A DNA stretch of 64,000 nt from Cyrtodaria siliqua (taxonomy: Eukaryota > Mollusca > Bivalvia > Adapedonta > Hiatellidae). Shown one piece after another: positions 43,915 to 56,165 of this stretch. The stretch lies in the NCBI GenBank assembly GCA_037043455.1, contig JAWPHD010000007.1, positions 434,001 through 498,000 on the forward strand, written 5' to 3'. A program made the position numbers and the translations under genes. Under the pieces are notes generated by a model, which was given only the letters and a program-made list of their open reading frames with translations, was not told the DNA's origin and did not search any database. Position 1 is the first letter of the stretch. Each line of letters begins with the position of its first letter.

Positions 43915-45265
43915 GGTATTTATGTTTATGTATCATTGTAAAGGTTATTTAATGGTCATGTATTATTGTACAGATTACGTTATGTTTATGTTTTATTGTA
44001 CATGGTATGTTTGGTTTATTTTTTATTGTACAGGTTACCTTATTTTTATGCATTATTGTACAGGGTATGTTATGTTTATGTATTTTTGAACACGTTACAT
44101 TATGTTTATGTATTATTGTACAGGGTATGCAATGTTTATGTGTAGGAAATTGTACATGTTACATTATGTTTATGTATTATTGTACATATTACGTTATGTT
44201 TATGTATTATTGTACAGGTTACGTTATGTTTATGTATCATTGTATAGGTTACATTATCTTTATGTATTATTGTACAGGTTACGTTATGTTTATGTAATAT
44301 TGAACATGTAACGTTATGTTTATATATTATTGTACATGTTACATTATGTTTATGTATTATTGTACACATTATGTTTATGTATTATTGTACATGTTACATC
44401 ATGTTTATGTATTATTGTACATGTTACATTATATTTATGTATTATTGTACAGGCTACGTTATGTTTATATATCATTGTACAGGTTACGTTATGTTTATGT
44501 ATTATTGTACATGTTACATTATGTTTATGTATCAGTGTACAGGTTATATTATGTTTGTGTATGATTTTACGGGTTACGTTATTTTTATGTATCATTGTAC
44601 AGGTAACATTATGTTTATGTATTTTTGTACATGTTACGTTATATTTATGTATTATTGTACATGTTACGTTATGTTTTTGTAGTATTGTACATGTTACGTT
44701 ATGTATATGTATTAGTGTACAGGTTACGTTATGTTTATATATCATTGTATAGGTTACATTATGTTTATGTATTATTGTACAGGTTACGTTATGTTTATAT
44801 ATCATTGTATAGGTTACATTATGTTTATGTATTATTGTACATGTTACATTATGTTTATGCATTATTGTACAGGTTACGTTATGTTTATGTATTATTGTAC
44901 ATGTTACGTAATGTTTATGTATCAGTGTATAGGTTTCATTATGTTTATGTATTATTGTACAGGTTATTTATGTTTATGTATTATTGTGCAAGTATACATT
45001 ATGTTTATGTGCTATTGTACAGGTTAGGTTATATGTATGCATCATTGTACAGGTGACGTCATGTTTATGAATGGTTGTACAGGTTACATTATGTGTATGT
45101 ATACTTGTACAGGTTACATTATGTTTATGTATCATTGTACAGGTTACGTTATGTTTATGTATCAGTGTACAGGTTATATTATGTTTGTGTATGATTTTAC
45201 GGGTTACGTTATTTTTATGTATCATTGTATAGATTACATTATGTTTACATATTATTGTACAGGCC
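43915..45265 (+). repeat. 30-bp minisatellite, about 45 units
   Basis: Consensus ATTGTACAGGTTACGTTATG followed by TTTATGTATT. Because 30 is a multiple of three, several frames stay open and give artefact peptides such as MFMYYCTGYV. Blocks of units repeat at a higher order (for example 44520-44600 is nearly the same as 45150-45230). Confidence 0.93.
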
Positions 45266-45764
45266 ATGAACACGTTAATTGTGTTCAATGATTGTTCTAT
45301 TCTACATCAACTGAAATTTATTTTATTTAAAAATTGGAGTCAGAACAACAGTTATGCAAAAAAAGCGTCATGCATAGTCAAAATATAAGTACTAATTTCC
45401 TTCTTGCAAAACACGTTGAATGATTTAGTGTTTGAGACAAATACTGATAATGTCAATTGATATTAAATCCAATTAATCCATATACTTTTATGTTTAACTT
45501 ATAATGTAACTTGCCGATTCAGATTCATCTAGCAAGGAAACTTTTGAGGGGTTTTGAGTCAGAAAAGTAGTAATCCATGGTCAAGATCACGATTGTTTAA
45601 TGTGTCGATGTGGTCTTTTCACTTTATCGACAACTACGTTTACTACGTTTACCCATGGCGATTGTTTATAAACACGTGCAGATAGAAAAGATGAATGTCA
45701 TATAATGTAATGAAAGAAAATTTAGCTTAATTACAGTATCATCGTTTCAAAAAGTTGTAGTAAA
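45266..45764. other. Unique spacer
   Basis: AT-rich, nothing recognised. Confidence 0.3.
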
Positions 45765-46270
45765 AGCAGATAAAAAAATCAAACAGTAAAAGTAGCATTC
45801 AATGACGACAAAAAAGTAACTAAAGGGTTACCACCATATGGACAATACAGGCATACATCAGGCTTAACGGTTTGTTTTCGTGTGGCTCTGGCTTCTGCCA
45901 AGACATTGAGTACTTACTTTGTGGCTTTCTAGGCTTTTTTTCTTTATATTATATATACATGATCATTTATGTGTTTTACTTATATTGCCATATTGCCTAT
46001 TAATGCTGCTTTGTTAGAGATTATCACCGGGCGGGGATATCTTATAAGATAAGAGTAAGGTTTGGTGCACACTGGAACCTGGTTTAAGCACTCAGCGGCC
46101 TCTTCTGTAACTGACCGTTCCAAGGCGGTAGCCCTATTGTCAACCCTTTTGTGTTTGTGATGTCTTATTTTGCATTGTTATTCATCTTTAAAGTTGTGCT
46201 TTGTTTCTCTGTGTGTTTGTGATTGACTGCCGTCCTTGAATGCTACTTTTCCTGTTCGATTTTTAAATCT
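45765..46270 (-). mobile_element. Penelope-like copy with inverted (foldback) ends
   Basis: 45770-45845 is a short plus-strand family end (AAATCAAACAGTAAAAGTAG, then GGGTTACCACCATATGGACA). From about 45860 to 46270 the family runs in the opposite orientation (TAACGGTTTGTTTTCGTG, TTCTGCCAAGACATTGAGTA ... CCTTGAATGCTACTTTTCCT). Both outer edges are therefore the same terminal sequence, inverted, as in the copy at 16090-17920. It sits about 45 bases before the splice acceptor of the host exon. Confidence 0.8.
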
Positions 46271-46314
46271 ACTTATAATAAATAGTATATATAATATGAT
46301 TCTTTTATTTTCAG

Positions 46315-47605
46315 ATTCATACAGTTCCTCGCCAGCAACTCATTTAAAATGCATATATTAATTGTCATAATAACCGTTGTAATATCCGAACATTGCTTAA
46401 GCATATATGCATTTGATATTTTGCGAACTAAAAACGCTATCCGACATTACAATCCAGAGATAACAATTGACATGCATCCAGATGCTCCTAGCTCATATCT
46501 TACCGACCATTTATTAGAGAGTTCAAAACATATGCATGCAAACAAAAGATTTTTCGAATTTCACCCAGTGGCATTTAACAAGAAATTAGTGAATCATCCG
46601 ACAGGTGAAAGCAAACGTTTTCTTCAGTACTCGCCTTACATAACCAGATTTGGAAACTTACGACATAAAAAACATCCAACTAAACCAGTCCGTCAATTGA
46701 CACATATCCAATATAGCGTGAATCCACCAACCGTCAAACCTTTTGTTAATCATTTCTCTGGTGTAAAGGCTTGGGCATTACCTTCCTATAAACTTAAACA
46801 AAACGACGTAGAAGAGGCTGGTCGTAGTAGTGTCATTGATAAACTATCAGACGTGCTATCGAATATAAAAGATGACATTGGTGCCGATGATGCGAATTCA
46901 ATATATGTATTAACTACCAAAGAGACTGCACAACCATTCAATAGACAAAATATATATGCACAGTATGCAAATCAGGAGAAGAAAAAACTCAGAGAAATAG
47001 AAGACAAACTAAAAGGTGATGTTCTTAAACTAAACGAACGATCAACTTGGTCACATTGGAACAAAGGTCACAAAGGTCACATATCACAGCCATCGGTGCA
47101 TCACTCCACCAATCACGATGACTGGAACAACAATGACAAAACAGCCTTTGATAGACCTTCACATTTAGAAAACAGTGAACCGTACGTATCAGAGGAGGGA
47201 AATTTTAAGCCGTTTAATATCACTGATCCATTCGAATCTTTTGGAAGCGTTGAGGATTATGAATCTGATACGCAACACGCCGGATTTGACAACGTTCAGC
47301 CTTTATCCACTTGGATAGATTCAGCCGCAAATAATGGCATGACAAACATACACAAAACTGCTCCTAAATCACAAGACTCCGAGAAATACACAGCTACAAC
47401 GTTTTACGACAGTGTGGCTGATAATAAACCCGTGCCTTTAGGGTTTGGGTCATTTGTTGATCAAAACATGCAAACGGCAGACACGCATGACCACTTTGAT
47501 CCTTTTAACAAAGATTCGGATTCCAAACCGTACTTCGGATTAGACATTCCGGCAAAAGATAGTACCAACGGGTTTCCGGAGATTGAATCCTTTAGCATTG
47601 ATTCT
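46315..47605 (+). CDS. Coding exon of a secreted protein, family unknown
   Basis: A splice acceptor (TTTTATTTTCAG, ending 46314) precedes 34 bases of leader and the ATG at 46349. The frame runs 419 codons to a donor, GATTCT|GTAAGT (47605/47606), so coding continues in phase 0 in an exon not found in this window; the in-frame stop at 47626 would lie in the intron. Residues 1-21 are a signal peptide (MHILIVIITVVISEH core, likely cut after IYA). The first third is basic with dibasic sites (ANKR-F near 65, ESKR-F near 91, RHKK near 109). The middle has a charged helix-like stretch (KKKLREIEDKLKGDVLKL), and the last third is acidic with repeated F-D/N-P-F type segments. There is no cysteine after the signal peptide and no known domain. 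Codon use and absence of stops over 1.26 kb make this the one convincing host gene. Shell matrix or other secreted mollusc proteins are possible; I cannot choose. Confidence 0.85.
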
Positions 47606-47850
47606 GTAAGTATACTTCATGTTTAATGTTTCATTATCAATCTATTTAACATATCAATGTACTTGTAATTTTAGTAAGTGGTTTTCGCGATCACTGATTG
47701 AGACTTTGATCAGCAATGACACTGGTAAAAACCCATATGTAAAGAAAAAGAATGATATCCTAACATATATTATTGTTTTTCATTCCTGATAAATATAACC
47801 CATAAGCACTATTTCCTTTTAATATAGGGTTTATGATAAATTATACTGTT
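47606..47850 (+). other. Start of the intron after the secreted-protein exon
   Basis: Begins with a consensus donor GTAAGT. No further exon of this gene was recognised to the right. The inverted-arm element begins at 47851. Confidence 0.5.
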
Positions 47851-48199
47851 CAAGTCGGGCGTTGTTTCAAATCGGTTCCGATTTTTACGCGATGAAAAAA
47901 AGATAGGTATTTTTATTTTACTGATAGCTGTATATATTGATTGATATTACTAACATTTCGTATGCTAGGACGTTCAGATATGTTTGCAGCTTATGTCAAC
48001 ACGATTTTAGTCCATACCAGTGGAAAATAGACGAGTTATTGTCTGTAAAGTTACGAAGGTTTACATAAGAAGCACAATTTACACACTTTCAAGCCAAATC
48101 TCGCCCCTTCGGACATAGTTCTGAGTTTGTTTCACGATACCGATTAAATCTAGAACTATTGGAGAGCACAAGTGTCAGAGTTTACACCCAGTAGTAAAG
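47851..48199 (+). repeat. Left arm of a long inverted repeat (349 bp)
   Basis: About 90% identical in inverted orientation to 50206-50552. Starts CAAGTCGGGCGTTGTTTCAA and ends TTACACCCAGTAGTAAAG. Confidence 0.9.
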
Positions 48200-48229
48200 G
48201 ATATACTAACATTTCCTTGAACGAGATGA

Positions 48230-49216
48230 AGGGGGCGAAACAAACTGATAAAACATAAAACAACATAGAGATATATAAAAAAAACGCGGTTGGTGGTGAT
48301 GATGGGGTGTGAGGATGGTTGGCGGATGGGGTTGCTAGATGGGGCGGGGGTGCAACATAGCTATAGGTGTAGAATTGATAAACCAAAACCACGAAAACAA
48401 ATCGAGTTTCAGGTGCTTGGTGGGATGGGTGAGGGGGGGGGGGGGGATAAGATAGTTATATGTGTAAGTGTGTAAGAATTGACTAAAACAACACAGAAAT
48501 TAAAAGAATAATCGGTTTTCGAGTGGGTTGGTGCGGAGGGCGAGGAATGGGCCCATATTATACATATATATATACATGTAAGTGTGTAAGAATTCACTAA
48601 AACAACACAGAAGTATGTAAAAAAAACAAGTCGGGTTTCGAGTGAGTGGAGGCGTGGTGGGGGTGTAACTATGTGTAAGAAACAAAAAGCAACCAAAACA
48701 AGAAATCAGGTTTCGGGTGACATAAGAAAAATATTTTAAGAGATATAGATATAACAGCTTACGCGCAAACCTTGATCTGCCTTCGTTGCACATTTTATGG
48801 TCCATCACAATTTGTATTCCATGGGAGCCAAGAATTTATAGAAGACAAAATTACTTACCTAGCCCTTTACAACGTACTATAAGGAAACCAATTCCCAAAT
48901 TTAGTTGAGCTAGGACAAGACAAGAGATATAGACCTGTAAACGCAGCCTACAAGTACAATTTGATGTGAAATGAGACAAATTTTAAATCAGATTTTGAGT
49001 TCCATGGGAGCCCATGGATCCCATGGATTACAGAAACGAAAATTAATTATGCAGCCCTTATGATAATGCAAGAAGGAATCCCATGGCCAAGCTGTGCTAG
49101 GATAAGAAATGTAAGAGAAATAGACTTGTAAACACAGATTACAGGCAAACCTTGAATTGGGACGCCGGCGCGGGGCGAATACATAAGCTCTTTTATTCTT
49201 CGAATAGTCGAGCTAA
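48230..49216 (-). mobile_element. Truncated inverted copy of the AGCTCGACTATTCGA transposon
   Basis: The outer end (complement AGCTCGACTATTCGAAGAAT) is at 49197-49216. Inward it has the CGCCGGCGC remnant of the hexamer run, two copies of the CCCATGGGAGCC block and then three to four G-rich (plus-strand) units at 48280-48690. The other inverted end is missing. It lies inside the 47851-50552 inverted pair. Confidence 0.75.
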
Positions 49217-49984
49217 ATAAAGATTCAGTATATTTTGTACCAATGCGGAAAAGTCAGCCGCAAGTCGCTTTGAAATTGAAAAGGCCATTGTCGGTCGGCG
49301 CTTAAATAAGACACGGCTTTGGGACCCTCATTGTCATGGATACACACGCCAAATGTGTTGAACACTGAAGCGTTAATCTGTTATATTGTGTGGCATTTTG
49401 TGGACGGATAGACGGACGGATGGACAGACAGACAAATGGAGACTAAACCTATCACATACCATAAGGATATGCAAAAGCATATGTAATAAAAGAACGATAG
49501 TCGCTATGTATATCCGCCTATAGTAGTGCCTTTCAGCAAACTATATCGTAAGTTGCTGTCTTTACAAAATATGATCTAGACAAATTGAAACTGATTTTTG
49601 AATACCATACGTATATGTATACGTTTACTGTGTTACGGACTTTAGCATTTGTTATTTAGATTTACTACAGCTATGTTAGCTGGACGATACTACTATGACT
49701 ATATTTGAAGCCTGCATGTTAATACAACGTAAATATATGGATTTTGTAAAACTCAAACAAGTGCTTCAATGTGAAACACTATTTAGCATTATGTTTAGTA
49801 ATCACTTCAATATGTGTTACCATATGCATTTGGTGACACTTATTTTGAAATATAACAAATACCACGCATTAATATTAGGCGTTTTTTAATTTCACTTTGC
49901 CGACGCCAACGACAGTCTAGTTCCGACTTCTTCGACCGTCCATTTCCAATATTGACCGACTGCAACGACAGCCAAATTTCCTTC
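49217..49984. other. Spacer inside the inverted pair
   Basis: Contains a GACGGACGG-type run at 49403-49435. No gene is recognised. Confidence 0.35.
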
Positions 49985-50205
49985 AAATGTTAATATTTCG
50001 AACCGGTTTAAACCCACAGTGGCATACTTTGCCACTGACCGTTCCGAGGTGGTAGCCTTAGTGTCAACCCTTTTGTGTTTGTGATGTCGTTTGCATTTAT
50101 TATTACTTTTGCCTTCTTGTTTGTCTGTTTGCGTGTTTGTTTCTGTGTTTTGTGGTTGATTGTCCTCCTTGAATGCTACTTTCCCTGTCAGATATTTTTA
50201 TATTT
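49985..50205 (-). mobile_element. Penelope-like terminal fragment, minus orientation
   Basis: GAACCGGTTTAAACCCACAG, GGTAGCCTTAGTGTCAACCC and the edge CCTTGAATGCTACTTTCCCT are the complement of the family end. It stops exactly at the inner edge of the right inverted arm. Confidence 0.8.
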
Positions 50206-50552
50206 CTTTAGTACTGGGTGTAAACTCTGACACTTGTGCTCTCCAATGGTTATAGATTTAATCGGTATCGTTACACAAACTCAGAACTGTGTGCGAAGGG
50301 GCGAGTTATGGCTTGAAAGTGTGTAAATTGTGCTTCTTATGTAAACCTTCTTAAGTTTACAGACAATAACTCGTCTTTTCCACCGATATGGACTAAAAAC
50401 GTATTGACATAATCTGCAAACATATCTGAACATCCTAGCATACGAAATGTTTATAATATCAATCAATATGCATAGCTATAAGCAAAATAACAATACCTAC
50501 CGTTTTTTCCTCGCGTAAAAATCGGAACCGATTTGAAACAACGCCCGACTTG
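50206..50552 (-). repeat. Right arm of the long inverted repeat (347 bp)
   Basis: Complement of 47851-48199 with about 10% divergence and a few small indels. Confidence 0.9.
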
Positions 50553-50789
50553 GTGATAGCCGGTTATACGGTGTGTTATCGTTACCTAATGATCTTTCAT
50601 CGATATCTTTGGTTGCCCACCTATATATCTTGCATTATTGGTTTCCCTAATGCATCCTTTCATTTCATTTACACATTATTCTAAGTATCTCCTGTTTTGT
50701 TAATTGTTGAAGAATTTGTATAAATTTCCTTTTTAATCTTGTGAGCGGTATTGCATTAGATGGTGTTTCATTAAAACTGGAAAACTGCA
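50553..50789. other. Unique spacer
   Basis: Nothing recognised. Confidence 0.25.
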
Positions 50790-50960
50790 GTAGATATAAA
50801 AGTAGAACAGCAAACATAGCATTCAAAAACCATAGTCAACCACAAACACGCACTGAAATAAACAACATCTACAAAGATGATTAGAAAACGAAATGTGACA
50901 TCACAAACATTAAAGGGTTGTCAAAAGAGCTACCGCAATGGAACGGTCAGTGGCCGTTGG
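50790..50960 (+). mobile_element. Diverged Penelope-like terminal fragment
   Basis: AAAGTAGAACAGCAAACATA, ACATCACAAACATTAAAGGG and GCTACCGCAATGGAACGGTC follow family order. It ends at a short (GT)n run. Confidence 0.65.
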
Positions 50961-51999
50961 GTGTGTGTGTGTGTATTCAACTGTCAATTTGTTTAACAGA
51001 AGCCTTCCATTTAAAAAAGCACTGAATCTACCGTTTCTAACTTTACGAATGCATGCTTTTCTAACAAGTATAATCAAAGATAGTGCACACACTGAATGAT
51101 ATGTATTGCTCATATATATTCCATGTAGCATAAGCTTATATCCCGCTTCCAACCGGGTTCCAATGGACACCATGGGGTAAACTTGACCCTGCCCTAGGGA
51201 TCACATGTTTTACAAAGTCGTATTTAGTACCAGTAGCAGAATAAATCTTCTTCTCTGAAACCACAGGAGCTTGAGCTTCCATAAATTGCTTGCAGCGATT
51301 TGTAAGGGTGATCTACCAAGTTTGTGTGAATAGTGACCATGGAGTTAGATTTATCCTTGCTGCGGTGGTCACAGTTTTACATACTGTTATATTGGCACAT
51401 CTTGAGACTTTTCTAACCAACATATGTTATTGTTCCATGTGTCTACAATGGACAAAGTTGTCATATTTGTGACTTAAGCCCTCTTGTGTTATTGCCCGTA
51501 GCCTATGAAAACATGTGGACCTACCTTACACGTGTAATGGAAAGAATACAGTGGTTGAAGTACAATACGTCCTAAATAAGACTCAGTACTTAGAGCATCA
51601 AGATTAAGATTACATTAACTCTGATTTTATGTTATTTACCCCAGAAGCAACGTCAAAAGTTAGTAATGCATTTACAAAATTTCACTTATCTCTGCTCCTA
51701 TATTTGTTCAGAATGTTTCCTGCGGTACTATAATTACTTTAGCATGTTTAGTGCAATTAAGTTTCTATTATAGAGTTCTTGTTTCTATTTACAAGTAACT
51801 CCCAATTGTATCCTTAAAGACACAACATCACTGCGATCCGAAATGAAAAAGACGAAAATAATGAACAATTGCCCAACATATGTCTCAGCTAGAAAAATAC
51901 ATTACTTCAGAAACTAAAGAGAAATTGGATTTAATACAGCACGAACTACAAGCTTAGAGCTACAGAGTCTCTATATCAATTAATTCTTGTTTGTAGGCG
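50961..51999. other. Spacer without recognised genes
   Basis: A short minus-strand open frame (51341-51226, containing HPYKSLQAIYGSSSSCGFRE) is present but has no support beyond being open. Confidence 0.3.
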
Positions 52000-52256
52000 T
52001 GTCAATATTAGTAACTTCATGTTCACCAGGTCTTGTCGAAATCGGATATTTAAGCGAGCAAATATAACGCAGGACATCATCATTCCAGTTGAGATCACCG
52101 AACAGGCAGGACGTGTTGCGGTCGTCGGGAGCCATGTGCCCCCTGCTGTCTGGAATTGATCTAGGTGTGGGGGACTTCACATATTTCTGACCTACGCTAT
52201 TAAGTTAGACCTAGATGTACATATGTTTTTAACCTGCTTTTATCGTGGCCCTAAAG

Positions 52257-52613
52257 ATGGACGCTTACGACTTTCCACGGGATTGCGTGACGATGGGTTC
52301 GGCGAGATGTCAACTGTCACACTGTGTTCCCGGTGTGACAGTAGGGACCTACGACGGATGCAGCAGCACCACCATTACGAATACGGCCCATTAACTGGAT
52401 TTGGCTACTTGGCGATTGATGAACCCTCGGTGGGATACGGGCTACATTGACTCCGTTGGTGTAGAATCAACCCTGCGATGTACACACTGGCGGTGGGCAT
52501 GCGTCTCTTACATTCACACAGCCAGTGAGTGTACCGGAGGACCCAGTACTACGTGTAAATTACTAACATGGAATCCACGTGCACTCGGATTGACTTACCT
52601 GGGACGCTTCTAA
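52257..52613 (+). pseudogene. Cysteine-containing ORF with one internal stop, in a GC-richer island
   Basis: The ATG at 52257 opens a frame (MDAYDFPRDCVTMGSARC...) of about 45 codons. After one stop (52392-52394) the same frame stays open to 52613 (WRLMNPRWDTGYIDSV ... TWNPRALGLTYLGRF). The interval 52000-52680 is clearly richer in G and C than its surroundings. It may be a decayed gene or a transposon fragment. An alternative frame at 52223-52450 overlaps it and cannot be excluded. Confidence 0.25.
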
Positions 52614-52984
52614 CCATCCATTTCCTGATTGTCTGAGACGACTTCGGGCCAGCTATCAGATTGACCTAGTCATAATTCTGCAGATGATCTTCCATAGTAA
52701 CTTTAATCTTCTTTTGAGGAAAAAATTAATAATCACCTACAGACAGGCTGTCTACGTTGGACTTCACTCCAAACAAATCTACTACTGCGATTCTACAGTA
52801 AACCACTTTTGGCGAGGGATGTTAGCTTCTACACCCGACTCTTCTGCATCGCCAAAAGTCCCAGTGCCATAGGGCGAGGGTAAAGAAAAACTTTGATTGA
52901 TTGAATGCAGGACATCATTTATTGTATAGACATCGACCAGTGCACATCGTACACAGGTAACATTATGATTAACAGAAGAAGAAA

Positions 52985-53080
52985 AAAGATACCTCTTTCG
53001 GGACTCGAAAACACGACCTTCTGATTTCAAGTCCGCTGACCTATAACGCTTCTAGAGAAAGCGGTATACAAACTACCATT
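52985..53080 (-). repeat. tRNA-like SINE head, minus strand
   Basis: On the minus strand: TCAGCGGACTTGAAATCAGA, AGGTCGTGTTTTCGAGTCCC. A B-box-like TTTTCGAGTCC and an anticodon-arm-like segment similar to elongator tRNA-Met (ATCTGAAGGTCGTG) are seen; the A-box is weak. The cloverleaf is incomplete. Confidence 0.45.
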
Positions 53081-53304
53081 TATTATGATTCAAAATAACT
53101 TTATTTGAACGCAACTCAAGATGAATTCATAAATATATAGCCCATCTTGTTGGACGTGTAAATTAACATTGCCTATGAAACTAATACTCCGCCTCAAAAC
53201 AACCATATTTCGACATGTTTTCTAGCGTTTGATGAGTTTGTGTGCGCGCTAGTTATTACGTAATGCCTATTTAGTGTTAATAATGCTAGATCATACCATT
53301 AAAT

Positions 53305-53395
53305 AGCCGTGGTCTAGTGGTTAAAAGTACGGCCATCAAAACTTAAGCGCAACGAATATGGTTCAAATCCCGTTCCGGGCAAGTACTTTTTTATC
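53305..53395 (+). repeat. tRNA-derived SINE head
   Basis: A-box TGGTCTAGTGG (53310-53320) and B-box GGTTCAAATCCC (53360-53371) are at normal tRNA spacing, flanked by GCC and CCGGGCA. The arms do not form a full cloverleaf (the middle is AACTTAAGCGCAACGAA), so it is a SINE head or tRNA pseudogene. Confidence 0.6.
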
Positions 53396-53414
53396 ACATA
53401 TATTCTGAAGAAGG

Positions 53415-53605
53415 CTTAAAATATCGGACAGGGAAAGCAGCATTCAAGGACGACAGTCAACCACAAAACACAAAAACAAACACGCAAACAGATAAACGAA
53501 CAGGCAAAAGTAATACAAAATGCAAACGACATCACAAACACAAAAGGGTTGACAATAGGGCTACCGCCTTGGAACGGTCAGTGGCAAAGTAGGCCACTGG
53601 GGTTT
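53415..53605 (+). mobile_element. Penelope-like terminal fragment
   Basis: Well preserved from AAAATATCGGACAGGGAAAG to GTCAGTGGCAAAGTAGGCCA, then cut off. Confidence 0.85.
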
Positions 53606-55621
53606 ATGTTACCTGTACGAAGGCTAAATAAAAAATCGATATTTCACGCATCGATTTCTGCCTTATATACCGAATATTGGGGTGTTCGTCGATTTGAAAC
53701 TACTTCACACGTGACTCATTCATATTCATGAGTTATTACCAATTAAAATAGAGACTCTGTAGCTTTAAGTAGAGGGTTTTATTATGCGATTACAAACAAT
53801 AACCGATAAATAGATGAGGAAAACGATACGTATATCTAAGCCACCATATATCTTACGATTGCCTTGGCAAAATCATACTTACTCTTAAACAGAGGATGGC
53901 AAACTAAGAACATATCAGAAAAAAGAGGGGTTTTATGAAAATAAATAAAAGGCAACATCTAGATTCATAAATGAACATTTAAAGAATTTCAATATTCATA
54001 AATCGAGCCACAACGAAGCAAAGAATCTTGAAGTTGTGATGAAATTATCACTAATAACCACTGCGAATGGAAAATCTGATAAACATGTGAAGTTTATATC
54101 AATTATTTAGATACAATTAGTACATTTTGTCCTCCGGGCTCTGGATTATGGTTATGACATTAAGAGCTATTTATAACACAAAGTTAAAGTAGTGTTACCG
54201 CAACATCAAAAAAGTATTGTTGTGTTTTTTCTAAATAATTTCCGACCTATTTCTCTTTTAAATATTGTGTGCAATCTAACAATCTGCCTCTAAAATTAGT
54301 GAATAAAATCTGTATTATTTGATTTACTTATGGATGATCTTAGGGTTAACTCTAACAGCTGTCAACATTTCAATACTGGTTAACCCATTTCTAACGCATT
54401 TAAGTGTTTTTTCTCACAAACGCTTTTAAATGAAACTAAATGGTGTCACTTGTTTGACGGTTTAACGTCGCATGACTGGATTGGCGACGGGTTATGCACT
54501 ATTAAATAGGCACACGTGTGAACGTCAACCAATCGGATTGCAGGACTTTTGTGAAGTGTGTTAGAATTAACAGAACAGATCATATTCTTTATTGACTTAT
54601 ACAAACGTATCTTGTCACACATATGCAAATATATACACATACAAAACATGACATTTTCAGTATTTTATGACAGTTGAGCACTGTTAAATGTAACAATTAC
54701 AGAAACTACTACCAAAGAAATATGAATATACTGATATCTATACATATATTCTATAGGATGAACGAACTAATTAATTAAATATCATGGAATTTCTTAGATT
54801 AAAATATTCTTTAATATACTTTGCCAAATTTGTTAGAATTGTCGCATTAGCTGTACAAATGTATATACACTTGGGCGAGGATAATGGTATGGATTTATAT
54901 ATTGTTTACGAATATTATTGTACAAGACTTAGTGACAAACTAAATTAAAGTGGTATTCATCTTCAATATCTGTAGAATTACACATTTAACAGTATCGTTC
55001 ATTTCTATTTGTTCTGTTTATGGCATATCTACCTGCTTTTATTATTATTAATGAATGAGACGATAGACGTAATTTAGACAAACACGATCTTAAGGAAAGT
55101 AACAATTTATTCAAGTATGTTTTGGTACTAAATTCTACCTTGAAATGTCTATACATCATTAAAACCCGGTTATCTATCAAATCGCTATTCCATTTTTGGA
55201 TAAAACAATCGACTGCTCTTTGCTTGAAAAGTGTGTGAAAGGTTTTTAAGTTAATACTTGCAGGATTATCCCATGCAATTATTAAGTAACGAATATACAA
55301 TTATTTACACCTTGTTTACACGATTCAACTAAATCTTCACACGAAGAAATAAAATGCATTTAATGCAAACATTATGTTTTACAGTAGCACAGTTGTGTCG
55401 ATCAAATACTGTAGATAAGTCAATGATAAACTACGATGTAAGCTTACCAATGCCTCTACTCTTAGCTCACAAGACATTTTCGAGAGTAGGGACTAATGTT
55501 CTTACTTATACTCATGTCAGTGCTTTCTATGCAAGCGTCCATGATGATAAAAGTAGATATAAAATAAAAAAAATAATAAAATTAAAGAATAAATTCCATG
55601 GAAGGTATATAAAAGTATAAA
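53606..55621. other. AT-rich spacer
   Basis: 2 kb without recognised gene, array or RNA. Open frames (54446, 54986, 55354) are short and unsupported. Confidence 0.4.
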
Positions 55622-55775
55622 TATGTTCAAAGGGTTGACAATAGGGCTACAACCTTGGAATGGTCAGTGACTAAAAGGGCTGTTGGGGTTTTAATCAGGT
55701 GCTAGGGTTCACAAAAAGTTGATATAAAGGTCGAACAGGCAATGTATCATTTAAGAACATTCGTCAACCAAAGAT
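55622..55775 (+). mobile_element. Two abutting Penelope-like fragments, head to tail
   Basis: 55630-55710 is the middle block (AAAGGGTTGACAATAGGGCT, GGAATGGTCAGTGAC). Directly after it a second edge begins (AAAGGTCGAACAGGCAATGT, CATTTAAGAACATTCGTCAA). This repeats the tandem arrangement seen at 14945/16090. Confidence 0.6.
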
Positions 55776-55884
55776 ACGCATGTAATCAATAAACCATTGT
55801 GATAATGATATAATTTATATCTTCGGTTCGGATACCAACACAGCATTCTACGATCGTCATCTCCCGACTTCAATTGGGTGCAAT

Positions 55885-56165
55885 TACGTGGTTCTGCCTA
55901 AATTCCATTAAGTGATGGGAAAGCTTATATTATCAGGATTTTATAACGGATATTTCGACAATAAAACATGACTGTTTAAACATTTATTTTATTGAAAACA
56001 TGGGGTAACCTGTTAAAATTACCTATTAAATGTTTTAGTTTACAATATGCAAACTTTTTAAGCAGAAATTAAGGTTTTATTTCATACCCCAGCCAACTCC
56101 GTTTACGCTTCTTGGAGAAGGAGTTGGATGAGGTATGAAAGTTAATACTCGGGCCACGTAATGAT
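55885..56165 (-). mobile_element. MITE of the TACGTG-ended family, copy 3
   Basis: Ends ATTACGTGG at the left and CCACGTAAT at the right are perfectly inverted. The interior is the complement of the copy at 42655. Confidence 0.8.

Noticed and set aside
44007..45056. Long overlapping open frames with peptides such as MFMYYCTGYV
   Set aside because: They are produced by a 30-bp repeat whose length is a multiple of three; several frames and both strands are open at once.
46540..46680. Neuropeptide precursor (dibasic sites near residues 65, 91 and 109)
   Set aside because: No glycine amidation signal before the KR sites and no repeated mature peptide; the exon reads as one long secreted protein.
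53305..53395. Functional tRNA gene
   Set aside because: Both promoter boxes are present, but the middle does not form an anticodon arm and the acceptor ends do not pair.
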